From Notospermus geniculatus (taxonomy: Eukaryota > Nemertea > Pilidiophora > Heteronemertea > Lineidae): 64,000 nucleotides of DNA. The notes beneath the pieces were generated by a model. It ran no database searches, was not told the DNA's origin, and worked only from the letters and a program-made list of their open reading frames with translations. Made by a program: the position numbers and the translations under genes. The stretch covers positions 199,813 through 263,812 of the forward strand of contig NMRB01000513.1 of the NCBI GenBank assembly GCA_002633025.1, in the 5' to 3' direction. This document shows, piece by piece, positions 49,613-60,899 of the stretch. Every line of letters starts with the position of its first letter. The stretch's first letter is position 1.

Positions 49613-50200
49613 CAAAAGGGGTAATACACTTCTTTGGTAATCCTGGCATGTGGGCTTATTCACAGACCTACTTATTATATAAGGGGTAAGATACTTCTTT
49701 GGTAATCCTGGCATGTGGGCTTATTCACAGATCTACTTATCATATAAGGGGTAATATACTTCTTTGGTAATCCTGGCATGTGGGCTTATTCACAGACCTA
49801 CTTACTATAGAAGGGGTAATATACTTCTTTGGTAATCCTGGCATGTGGGCTTATTCACAGATCTACTTATTATATAAGTGGTCTTATACTTCTTTGGTAA
49901 TCCTGGCATGTGGGCTTATTCACAGATCTACTTATTATATAAGGGGTCTTATACTTCTTTGGTAATACTGGCATGTGGGCTGATTCACAGATCTGCTTAT
50001 TATAAAAGGGGTAATACACTTCTGTGTTAATCTTGGCATGTGGGCTTATTCACAGATCTACTTATTATAAAAGGGGTAATACACTTCTGATGGTAATCTT
50101 GGCATGTGGGCTTATTCACAGATCAGCTTATTCTATAAGGGGTAATACACTTCTGTGGTAGGCCTAATCCTGGCACATGACCTTATTCATAGGTCTGGTT
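49613..50200. repeat. Minisatellite of about 65 bp, nine units
   Basis: The unit reads ACTTCTTTGGTAATCCTGGC then ATGTGGGCTTATTCACAGAT and CTACTTATTATATAAGGGGT. Eight units are close copies and the last is degenerate. Confidence 0.9.
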
Positions 50201-50897
50201 ATTATTATTTCTAGAATGAAATCAAGAATGATACGATTCAAAAGGTACAAGTTGGTGAAGTGCAAGACTACTTGCTCAGACATTAGTTTCATCAACACTC
50301 TTCTACACTTATAACTGATGTTCCGTTTGTATTGTGTAAGTATCTCATGGCTGTCCTGTTCACGCACAAGGAAATCTATGGATTGTCAGGCACGGTAAAC
50401 AACTGAACAATCTTTGTGAGGAGGAAATACATACTTGTGAGAAACCAAAAAGTTGTTGAACCAGATTTTGATATTTACTTAACTGAAGAGAGAGCTATAC
50501 AAGAGTAATAAAATATGCTTCTTGCCCGAATAATGGCCCCGTTACCACAAGATTTATTGTTAGTAAGAACATGCAAATCTCGATTAGGCGTACATGTACA
50601 TATTGTGGTATTATTGCCCGATATGGAAACGTTATTTAAGTGTAATTCTTTTTTGGTCATACATGTACATCGTGCATTTTTTCTTGTACTGTACAATATA
50701 CTGGAGTTTTTTTGTATCGTAATGAATAATCTGCAGAGTGTCCCAAGTGGAATTTAGTGTGATTCAACATAAGTAGGTTACTTCAAAGATTTCACCCAGG
50801 AAGAGTCTCCGCCATTAATACTTTTTATTAGTTTACCGGTATTTCATTTGAAAATAAAGCGACGTCGCTTCGCCATCGGCGAACTTCATCGAGCAAT

Positions 50898-51017
50898 AGG
50901 GAGGTTTCGTAAGCTCCCGGTTGGGCCCTACGACGACGTTTATCTATTGTCTGGGAATACCCAAACAATAGATAAACGTCGTCGTATGGCCTAACCGGGC
51001 GCTTGCGAAACCTCCCT
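50898..51017. mobile_element. 120-bp hairpin MITE, present in one block only
   Basis: The ends are AGGGAGGTTTCG and CGAAACCTCCCT, with arms of about 50 bases meeting at ACAATAGATAAACGTCGTCG. AAT flanks both sides (50895-50897 and 51018-51020). The other block has the empty site GCAATGTTGGACG near 52743. Confidence 0.85.
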
Positions 51018-52591
51018 AATGTTGGACGACGACGTTCGCCCGAAGTGTTGGCCCATTGTACGGCAACCGTAACATAGCCTACACCAAAAACAGATTTTTG
51101 CCTACACGTATGTTCATCATCCAGCACCCAGCAATTCGTGACCTATCTTTCCGATCTTTCGAGATCTTTGATATGACGTGACAGATTTAAGTTTGACTTC
51201 ACAACGCTTTACAGGCCTTCTTGACATTGGGTCAACTGAGTTGACATTGAGGAGCGCCTGGTACCTTTGTTTTGGCAACGTCACCGCCCATAAAAATCTT
51301 GACCCATGAATTTACGACACACAGATCAAGATCTTGGACCATAATTGCACTTTGACTTAGAAATGATCGTGGTATCAGTACGCCCACAACTGGAACTGAT
51401 AAATTTTGGCGAACTTCAGAATTAGTCGGTGGAGTGATGGCCCTCCTCCATAGGCCTATGTACGATTTATCTCGCCGGAGATCATGAGTTGCCAAATTGC
51501 GCGAGAAAACTCTCACGTGGAAATGTGCGCCTTGTGGTGCCATCTCTTACCCACAAAGGGAGACACCACGAGTATTTCGCCTGTATTCGGTTCAGACGTT
51601 TTCTCCGTTTATCAAAAGCAGGAAACGGACAAACACGAGAAAGAGATTTGGGAAGCCACGACGACCAACCACTCTACAGGGTTTTGCCACAAAGGTTTTC
51701 TGTCGATCACCTACCTCGGGAAAGACTCCTTTCCCCCAATCCGTTTTGTTCGAATCACCGCCAATGAATACAGTTACTAAAATAATGACATCACAAGAAA
51801 ATCCCTCCTTGACACCATTTCAATAAGTTCAATATCAAGTAAGATCCTTAATCAACGGACCTCTACCATTCCGATCCAAATGTAAATGACCTTACTCCGG
51901 CAAGACGCGGGACGCTCACAATTTCAAATTCAGAGTGATTTAAAAATCTGAAGCATCCTGCCAGGTTGGGCTTTCCACGATGTTTGTCTTTTGATGACCT
52001 AATGTTACGGGATCGGGTTTTCGTCGGTGGTGAATGAACGACAAGTCGGATCTTGGCTGTGAGAGGTTTATTGCAGGACAGCACGATGTTAATGCTGGCT
52101 GCTCCCCAATTGATCTACTGTCTCAGACAGGGCCCAGGCTGGGTTTTATGCCATCTCAGCACCATGGCCAGACAGTCAGGGCTTAAGGTCAAGAGCCAAG
52201 TCCAATGGACTGAATGGACACCACGTCATGATACTGAGTCGCATGGTCCCCCAACCTAAACCCGTCTCAATGATACACGTACATTAACAACAGTTCTGAC
52301 ATAATACAATATAATGATGACGATATATTGGCAGACCATGACCATGAAAAACGTCACACCACGCTAAGGACACGTAAGCCTAGTCATAACCTTCAACAAT
52401 CAAACATGATAATAATTAGACATGTGCCCTAGCAAGGTCAAGATGAAGAAAGGTCATGGAAGACATAATGGGACATAATGATTCAAGATATCACAGGATA
52501 TCTTCGTATCATCACTCCCTCGCTAAATTAACATTCATCTCCTGATGAATATATACTGCCTAAACTTGCTTAAATATAGTCGACGAANCAT

Positions 52592-52631
52592 AAATATGCT
52601 TCTTGCCATTATTCGGGCAAGAAGCATATTT
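52592..52631. repeat. 16-bp perfect hairpin beside an N
   Basis: AAATATGCTTCTTGCC and its complement flank an 8-base loop. The same word occurs once at about 50514-50530, so the inversion next to N (52588) may be an assembly effect. Confidence 0.5.
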
Positions 52632-53201
52632 TATTACGGGACCGACCGTCGGGCAAATATCCCCAGCCTACTTTTTATTAGTTTACCGGTGTTTCATTTG
52701 AAAATAGAGCGACATCGCTCGCCATCAGCGAACTTCATCTAGCAATGTTGGACGACGTTCGACCGAAGTGTAGGCCCATTGTACGGCAACCGTAACATAG
52801 CCTACACCAAAATAGTTTTTTGCCTACACGTATATTCATCATCCAGCAATTCGTGATCTATCTTTCCGATCTTTCGAGATCTTTGATATGACATGACAGA
52901 TTTAAGTTCGACTTCACAACGCTTTACAGGCCTTCTTGACATTGGGTCAACTCAGTTGACATTGAGGAGCGCCTGGTACCTTTGTTTTGGCAACGTCACC
53001 ACCCATAAAAATCTTGACCCATGGATTTACAACCCACACACATCAAGATCATCTTGGACCATAAATAATTTGCACTTGGACTTAGAAATGATCGTGGTAT
53101 CAGTACGCCCACAACAACTGAAACTGATAAATTTTGGCGAAATTTCAGAATTAGTCGGTGGATTATGGCGCTCCTTACGTCATATTTGTCTGGCCGGAGT
53201 T

Positions 53202-53305
53202 GGCTCTCAATGGGCAATTCACCATTTTTGTTGGATTCCTTGCAGCTTTACGCCTTGACCAGCGACACAAGCGACTGGCCATAGTTTAGTTGCCCATAGA
53301 GAGCC
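53202..53305. mobile_element. 104-bp small inverted-repeat element
   Basis: The ends are GGCTCTCAATGGGCAA and TTGCCCATAGAGAGCC, inverted with one mismatch. The matching place in the other block (about 51475) lacks most of it. A related stretch, GGGCAGTTCACCATT followed by TGGATTCCTTGCA, lies at about 62534 in a KIF21 intron. Confidence 0.5.
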
Positions 53306-53589
53306 AAATTTACGCGAGAAAACTCTCACGTGGAAGTGCGCGTTTAGTGGTGCCATCTCTTACCCAGAAAGGGAGACACCACAAATATTTCGCGACTGTA
53401 TTGGGTTCAGACGTATTTTCAGTTCACCAAAAGCAGGAAACGGACAAACACGAGAAAGCGATTTTGGAAGCCACGACGCCCACTCACAGGGTTCTGCCAC
53501 AGAGTTTTTCTGTTGATCACCTACCTCGGGAAAGACTCCTTTCCCCCACTCCGTTTTGATCGAATCAACGCCATTGAATACAGTTACTA

Positions 53590-53679
53590 AAGCCCCCCGC
53601 ACACGGTGCGAATCTTGCTGAGCAAAGTTCCACGTGTGGAACTTTGCTCAGCAAGATTCGCACCGTGTGCGGGGGGCTT
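53590..53679. mobile_element. 90-bp near-perfect palindrome (foldback element)
   Basis: The arms are 44 bases and identical, beginning AAGCCCCCCGCACACGG, with almost no loop (centre CCACGTGTGG). TAA flanks the core AGCCCC...GGGGCT on both sides. The other block has no palindrome at this place (about 51780). Confidence 0.8.
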
Positions 53680-54833
53680 AAAAACACACAAGAAAATCCC
53701 TCCTTTACACCATTTCAATAAGTTCAATATCCATTCTTCAATGACCCTTCCAGGGGTTTTTACCTGAATAATGTGGAGACTTGGTAAGTAAGATCCTCAA
53801 TCACCGGACCCCTACCATTTCGATCCAAATGTAAATGACCCTATTCCGGCAAAAGACGCGGGACGCTCACAAATTCAAATTCAGAGCGATTTATAAATTT
53901 AAATCTGAAGCACCCTGCCAGGTTGGGCTTTCCACGATGTTTGTCTTTTGATGACCTAAGCAGATTTGGTTTGACCCTAACTAGAGAAATATTGACAAAA
54001 TGACAGTGAAGATGGCTGAAATGATAATTCTAAACGATGCGCCGAGCGAATATCGAAGGAAGACTACACATCCCCTGAACGAACAGCTAAAAAGAGTTAC
54101 TGCCATACGAAGTCACGATTAGTATGCTTTTCGGTAGCCTCGATGGGAGTGACAGATTTTTGTTTTGTTGGGAAATACCAAAGTTCGTGTTACTGCAAGT
54201 AAAGAAGAAGATAGTCAAGAAGATATACAATTGTTATGTTCCAGAGAAAATCCTTTATTCATGCCAGTTTCTCTGAGCACCAGTGAATTGCAGTACAAAG
54301 CCTTTATAGCTTTCCAAATACAATGAGCCAAGTCCAACAGGATGGTTCAGAAAAGAAGAACAACGCAATACTGCGCGGTAGCCATGACAATTGGTGGCAG
54401 CGTTACATTAGCGACCCTTTAGTTAGACACTGACATGGGACCATAACCTCAATGGTTTTCAATAGATTTCTGCAGCACGACGGATACCGACACCAAATCC
54501 ATGGTTTGGTATCTTTTTCTGCATCAACAGGTGTTACGGGTACAGCACAGTTAAACAATATTACAACAAAAACATGATTGGGAGCAAGGGATTCTTCTTT
54601 TGGGTGCAGCTTAATACAGGTAGGTAAACAGATATAAACTGAGTTTTCAGCTACATACATTTGGTGGATGATTAAATCGGTAGACTGGGAAACGTATATC
54701 CTTGGAGGAAAAGAATAAATACAGGTACCATCTGCAACCGATGTGAGAGGGCTTTAAAGGAATGGGCAAGACCCCTCTACTGATTGCTTAAGTTGGAAGC
54801 TCCGGTGGATTGATGATAAATGAGCTCTATGCA

Positions 54834-55140
54834 AAAGGAAAGTTTCTCATACATACATCTGATGACATAAATTACTATGCTAGTTTCTCATACATGCGTT
54901 GATATAATGAAACATATTGCTAGTTTCCCCATACATCTGATGACATCTGATGATATAACTTAAGGAAACATACTACCAGTTTCCCATACCTCTCTTCATA
55001 ACATATCTATGCTATAGTTTCCCATACACTGGATGACATAACTTAGGAAACATGATGCTAGTTTCCTCATATGATGACAACAGGAAACATAATGCCAGTT
55101 TCCTATACATCCCACACTCAAAAGGAAACATAACATGAAT
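54834..55140. repeat. Degenerate tandem repeat with TAGTTTCYCATACAT core
   Basis: About six units of roughly 50 bases contain AGTTTCCCATAC, CTGATGACATAA and GGAAACAT. The second allele-like block carries the same array at about 57672-57890 with fewer units. Confidence 0.65.
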
Positions 55141-55351
55141 TTCTCACGCGTCCCATCCTGTTTTAAGATTTCAGATTGCAAGTAATCTGTACAAGGACAA
55201 CTAAAGCAGCAACTGGAGCTGCATACAGACATTATAAGCACAGAATTGAAAGCTGAACATTCAAATGATAGTGCACTCTACTTGAATAATACAGACTGAT
55301 AATTATGTAGTGCTGGAGACTGAAGCCTAGCACAGAAATCTGAATCATCGT

Positions 55352-55836
55352 TAGTCCGAACGTCTGACTCGTATTGCTATTTTTAGAATCTGCTGGACGC
55401 TAATACAGAGTCAGATGATGAGTAAACGAAGAACCAGATTTTGGTTCTACGTCATCAGCATGATCAGACCACCGATTGGTGGTTCGTATCACGTGACCTC
55501 AAACTGTAAAAAGATGGCGATGCTCTGCATTCGCCGATTCGGCTTTTCGAGAGGAATATTTTTCGTGATTTTGATAACAAATTGCGGTTTTCTTAATGTT
55601 TGTCTGGCTAAGAGTGAACAGAGAGCGTGATTGCGAGTGTAGCTGGTTGAAACAGCAAGTAAAATGCCTGAAAGCAGCGTTGTCAAGTGATGCGATTGCC
55701 GTGCACTAAATGTATTCAAAACACGACCTGGAGATGGACGGACCAATCAAAATAGACCCCCCGCGATAGGCTTCATCTGACTCTAGTTGCGGCCGTCAGT
55801 TCTGCAAATGAGCAACAGGAGGCAGTGTTCGGACTA
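55352..55836. mobile_element. 485-bp element with 9-bp target duplication
   Basis: The terminal inverted repeats are TAGTCCGAAC and GTTCGGACTA, with a second inverted pair inside (GAGTCAGATGATG and CATCTGACTC). AATCATCGT flanks both sides (55343-55351 and 55837-55845). The other block has a single AATCATCGT at about 58202, a clean empty site. A duplication of this length suggests a hAT, Merlin or Mutator-type source. The 71-codon open frame inside matches no family I recognise. Confidence 0.85.
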
Positions 55837-56751
55837 AATCATCGTTGGTATATACGTACCGGTACTTTAGTCTCGCTACCATACGCTACCGTCATGCTCT
55901 CCTTGTGATTTTAGCACATCTTGGGTAAAGCACGACATGCAGTCATCTACTGATAGCTGAAAAGCCCACCTAATTATTAAGCACAGTGATCGTTGATTCA
56001 CTCAGCGATACTACACTGACGGTCTTTGAGACAGACGTTTTGAGCAATGTGAGACAAACGCCAGAATACTGGAATGTTTCGAACACTAGTTACAACTGCG
56101 TCTGACCATACTAGTATCTCAGCAAACAATATATCCTTCAGTTTACGCTGACAGAACTGAGGCCAGATACGATAAAGCTAACACCCACGATAACTACCTT
56201 TGTTTTTGAAAATGCAGGTTCGTTATTGTAACTGGTATCAATGGGGTACTAAAGAGCAAGGGAGTGATGTCTACACTTTAATCGGCACTGCCGCTTACAA
56301 CTTCACCAAAATGAATTAGGTGAAAATTTTAATCTGATTTGAGCAACAAACCCTGCAAGTTGTTGAAATAAATACTACCTACATTTCCTATATCATTCAC
56401 TTGTGTCACACTAACACCAACATTCAGTACTTGTTGGACTGAACACCACTGGAACTGAATATCCAGATGAAGTGCAAGTTACTCAGTAATGCCCAATATA
56501 GGACCTTTCCTGTTTTGAACAATCAAACCCTGATATACACACTTTCATCACATACATTGCTACTGAACGTACTTCACAACATCCTGAAATAACAAAATTC
56601 AATGGTACAAAATATATAAATAATTGAGCAAGTTTATGTCTGGATGTCGTCTCTTGGCGCTGTACAAAATCAAACTCATTATGTACAAACTGACCAACAT
56701 CTTACAACATATCACAATATCTATCTATTTTGAGAGTAGAGCATCTTGAGA

Positions 56752-57102
56752 NNNNNNNNNNNNNNNNNNNNNNNNNNNNNNNNNNNNNNNNNNNNNNNNN
56801 NNNNNNNNNNNNNNNNNNNNNNNNNNNNNNNNNNNNNNNNNNNNNNNNNNNNNNNNNNNNNNNNNNNNNNNNNNNNNNNNNNNNNNNNNNNNNNNNNNNN
56901 NNNNNNNNNNNNNNNNNNNNNNNNNNNNNNNNNNNNNNNNNNNNNNNNNNNNNNNNNNNNNNNNNNNNNNNNNNNNNNNNNNNNNNNNNNNNNNNNNNNN
57001 NNNNNNNNNNNNNNNNNNNNNNNNNNNNNNNNNNNNNNNNNNNNNNNNNNNNNNNNNNNNNNNNNNNNNNNNNNNNNNNNNNNNNNNNNNNNNNNNNNNN
57101 NN
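56752..57102. other. Assembly gap (351 N)
   Basis: A run of N exactly between two allele-like blocks. Confidence 0.99.
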
Positions 57103-59118
57103 AGTTTCTCTGAGCACCAGTGAATTGCAGTACAAAGCCTTTATAGCTTTCCAAATACAATGAGCCAAGTCCAACAGGATGGTTCAGAAAAGAACAACAA
57201 CGCAATACTGCGCGGTAGCCATGACAATTGGTGGCAACGTTACATTAGCGACCCTTTAATTAGACACTGACATGGGACCGTAACCTCAATGGTTTTCAAC
57301 AGATTTCTCGTGCAGCATCAACACCGACACCAAATCCATGGTTTGGTATCTTTTTCCTGCATCAACAGGTAATGGGTACAGCACAGTTAAACAATATTAC
57401 AACAAAAACATGATCGGGAGCAAGGGATTCTTCTTTGGGTCCAGCTTAATACAGGTAGGTAAACAGATATAAACTGGGTTTTCAGCTACATACATTTGGG
57501 GGATGAGCGAATTGGGTAGACTGTTGTTGTTGGAGGAAAAGAATAAATACAGGTACCATCTGCAACCGATGTGAGAGGGCTTAAAAGGAATGGGCAAGAC
57601 CCCTCTACTGATTGCTGAACTGAAGTTGGAAGCTCCGGTGGATTGATGATAAATGAGCTCTATGCAAAAGGAAAGTTTCTCATACATACATTCTGATGAC
57701 ATAAATTACTATGCTAGTTTCTCATACATGCGTTGATATAATGAAACATATTGCTAGTTTCCCCATACATCTCATGATATAACTTAAGGAAACATACTAC
57801 TAGTTTCCCATACCTCTCTTCATAACATTCTATGCTATAGTTTCCCATACATTGGATGACATAACTTAAGAAACATGATGCTAGTTTCCTGTACGGTGTC
57901 TTCCCATTTTGCCCTTTCCCAATTCGCCCCCTAATGGTTATTGGTTAGGGTTAGCTACCAGTATTTAATGGATTTACTGTTAGGGGGCGAAATGGGAAAT
58001 TTCTCACGCGTCCCACCATGTTTTAAGAGTTCAGATCCCAAGTAATCTGAACAAGGACAACTAAAGCAGCAACTGGAGCTGCATACAGACATTATAAGCA
58101 CAGAATTGAAAGCTGAACATTCAAATGATAGTGCAATCTACTTGAACAATACAGACTGATAATTATGTAGTGCTGGAGACTGAAGCCTAGCACAGAAATC
58201 TGAATCATCGTTGGTATATACGTACTTAAGTCTAGCTACCGTACGCTACCGTCATGCTCTCCTTGCGATTTTAGCACGTCTTGGGTAAAGCACGACATGC
58301 AGTCATCTACTGATAGCTGAAAAGCCCACCTAATTAAGCACAGTGATCGTTGATTCACTCAGCGACACTACACTGACAGTCTTTGAGACAGACGTTTTGA
58401 GCAATATGAGACAAACGCCAGAATACTGGAATGTTTCGAACACTAGTTACAACTGCGTCTGACCATACTAGTATCTCAGCAAACAATATATCCTTCAGTT
58501 TATGCCAACAGAACTGAGGCCAGATAGGATAAAGCTAACAAATACCCACGATAACCACCTTTGTTTTTGAAAATGCAGGCCCATTATTGTAACTGGTATC
58601 AATGGGGCACTAAAGAGCAAGGGAGTGATGTCTACACTTTAATCGGCACTGCCGCTTACAACTTTATCAAAATGAATTAGGTGAAAATTTCAATCTGATT
58701 TGAGCAACAAACCCTGCAAGTTGTTGAAATAAATACTACCTACATTTCCTATATCATTCACTTGTGTCACACTAAGACTAACACCAACATTCAGTACTTG
58801 TTGGACTGAACACCACTGGAAGTGAATATCCAGATGAAGTGCAAGTTACTCAGTAATGCCCAATATAGGACCTTTCCTGTTTTGAACAATCAAACCCTGA
58901 TATACACACTTTCATCACATACATTGCTACTGAACGTACTTCACAACATCCTGAAATAACAAAATTCAATGGTACAAAATATATAAATAATTGAGCAAGT
59001 TTATGTCTGGATGTCGTCTCTTGGCGCTGTACAAAATCAAACTCATTATGTACAAACTGACCAACATCTTACAACATATCACAATATCTATCTATTTTGA
59101 GAGTAGAGCATCTTGAGA

Positions 59119-60899
59119 AAATGCATCAGAAATCACTTAGCAACTGACGAACACATTTCATGTGGGATTTCCTAGTTTCACCACCGAGAAATTGGCCGTT
59201 GTTCATGTTGAAATTCATCAATACATGTACATGAATTACCATTTTCTGATATAGTACCATTTTGCATTATGACTCTGTTACTCGGGGGAATAGACCACAA
59301 ACATAGACACAACTTAGTGACACAAATCTAAGTGACGGAGAATGACAACAAATACACCTGAAAAGACAAAGCAAGCATCTTTTATTGCAAATAGTAGCAT
59401 TTGAATGAGCAGAGCCTTGGGCTCCAGTCTGATGTGAACAAAGAAACAAAGCAGCGACCAGTTATATGACCTTGATTCACCTTCTTGGAACATCTCAATA
59501 TTTCAGATGAATGAAGTTCTACAATGAGCAAAATCTGTTGGTAAAATAATATATGGACTTTCTCGATACACCACAGTGAGCAGTTGTTGAATATTTATCC
59601 CTGTTGTTTAGCAGTAAACCTAAGCTAGGAATTCAGTGCAGTAAGTGCAGAATGACTGTTATCATTATGTGTGATATAAAATTCTTGTCGAGTTATACGG
59701 GTAGTTTAAATTCTACACTTTGCAGTTTGGCCAATCTCTGCCCAGCCCAAAAGATCTGCAGAGTCATACCTAATGGAAAAGTAATGCAACTGCCTTGTAA
59801 ATAATGTGCGTACGATAAATAATCTTTCCATTTAAATGACCCTCAAAATTCATTATGTCCTGTTAATACTTATTTAATCTGATATAGTGTACAAAATGGT
59901 AATACTCCATTGTCATGTTGATACCTAAATTGGATCATCATTTGTGACCCGTGACAGCAAAATGAGTCGGAATGCGCCGGAAAGAAGACCCAAGATGACA
60001 CCAGAGAACAATTGCAGAAATGGACAAAGTCAAATTTCACAATGGGCAGACAATGCTCAAATCAACAAACCGTTGGTTCACCTTGGGTCTTCTTCTGTGC
60101 GCATTCCAACTCATTTTGCTGTCACGGGTCACATTTCGAAAGCGATAGCAGGTTTCACACTGGAAAATCATGCACCATCAGCAACTTTCTCTTGATGGTT
60201 GGAAGTTTTTCTTGTAGTAGAAGACCCCAAATAATGTTTAGAGAACGAAATGAACACAAAAACACAATACCCGCATGAACAAATCACATCACATCACAAT
60301 TGCAGCAATATTCCGAGAGGACATCACATTTCACACTGTGTGACACAATTCACACTGGCACCAAGGACCCTCTCATACAGTATACTCACACAGTAATGAT
60401 TTCACTCCAGATTAGAGTGAACTAGACCAACCTGGATTCAAGCAAACGGTATTAATGTTGACCCAGCGCCTATTCATTCTCATGATGTCATACATACCTA
60501 CAGTTTCTCACAGTATTAACATTAATGGTACCATGTGGCACCTGTAAATTATACAATACATACTACTATATGCACGAAACAAAGATTGTCTGGCCCTGCC
60601 CATCCATGTCCACTTCAGCGTGGAGAGGACGATGGTGCACGCTAGTCGTCAGCAAGCAAGGTGACACTGAACGATTACACGTCAGCAGGTTGCATATCAC
60701 ATAGAGCACAAGGAATGGAAGTCAGTAGCACAGATATTTGAAGATTTGTCTCCGCTCACAGGCTTCATTGCATTATGACCCACATGGCTTGTGTAGAAGC
60801 GAAGGCGCAGTGCATGGCAACCACTCAAAAGCCTCAAGACATTCTCCAAAGAGTTATCTTCATTTCTAGTAATTTACATCCTTGTTTTCTTCATCCCTG
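59119..60899. other. Probable 3' UTR / 3' flank of KIF21
   Basis: No other gene is seen downstream of the minus-strand stop at 60900. A minus-strand AATAAA lies at 59381-59386 (TTTATT on plus), about 1.5 kb past the stop, and is a candidate poly(A) signal. A MITE sits at 59944-60132. Confidence 0.35.
59944..60132. mobile_element. 189-bp MITE in the KIF21 3' region
   Basis: The ends GTGACCCGTGACAGCAAAAT and its complement are perfect, and the arms extend about 50 bases with a few mismatches (GAATGCGC, AGAAGACCCAAG). ATTT flanks both sides (59940-59943 and 60133-60136), a candidate target duplication. Confidence 0.8.

Larger units (their letters stand above)
50819..53959. repeat. Direct duplication 50819-52002 / 52669-53959
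   Basis: Both blocks run from TACTTTTTATTAGTTTACCG to TTTTGATGACCTAA. They are collinear, with SNPs, small indels and different MITE insertions in each. An N (52588) lies in the sequence between them. Alleles assembled side by side are the likely cause, although the roughly 670 intervening bases leave room for a true duplication. Confidence 0.75.
50201..54265. other. Intergenic spacer with a local duplication
   Basis: No gene is recognised. The open frames shared by the two duplicated blocks are shifted relative to each other by indels, which argues against coding. Mobile elements inside are listed separately. Confidence 0.4.
54266..59118. repeat. Direct duplication 54266-56751 / 57103-59118 around a gap
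   Basis: Both blocks run from AGTTTCTCTGAGCACCAG to GTAGAGCATCTTGAGA and are separated by 351 N. They are collinear with allele-like differences. The first alone carries a 485-bp element (55352-55836). The second alone has an insertion of about 110 bases near 57893-58003, with CCAATTCGCCCCCTAA and TAGGGGGCGAAATGGG arms. No gene is recognised in either; together they may lie near the 3' end of KIF21. Confidence 0.8.

Noticed and set aside
49613-50200. CRISPR-like array of regular repeats
   Set aside because: Units are contiguous with no unique spacers, and the DNA is eukaryotic; it is a minisatellite.
51484-53559. Overlapping open frames of about 90-110 codons in both blocks of the 51/53 kb duplication
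   Set aside because: The matching stretches are read in different frames because of indels, and no domain is recognisable.
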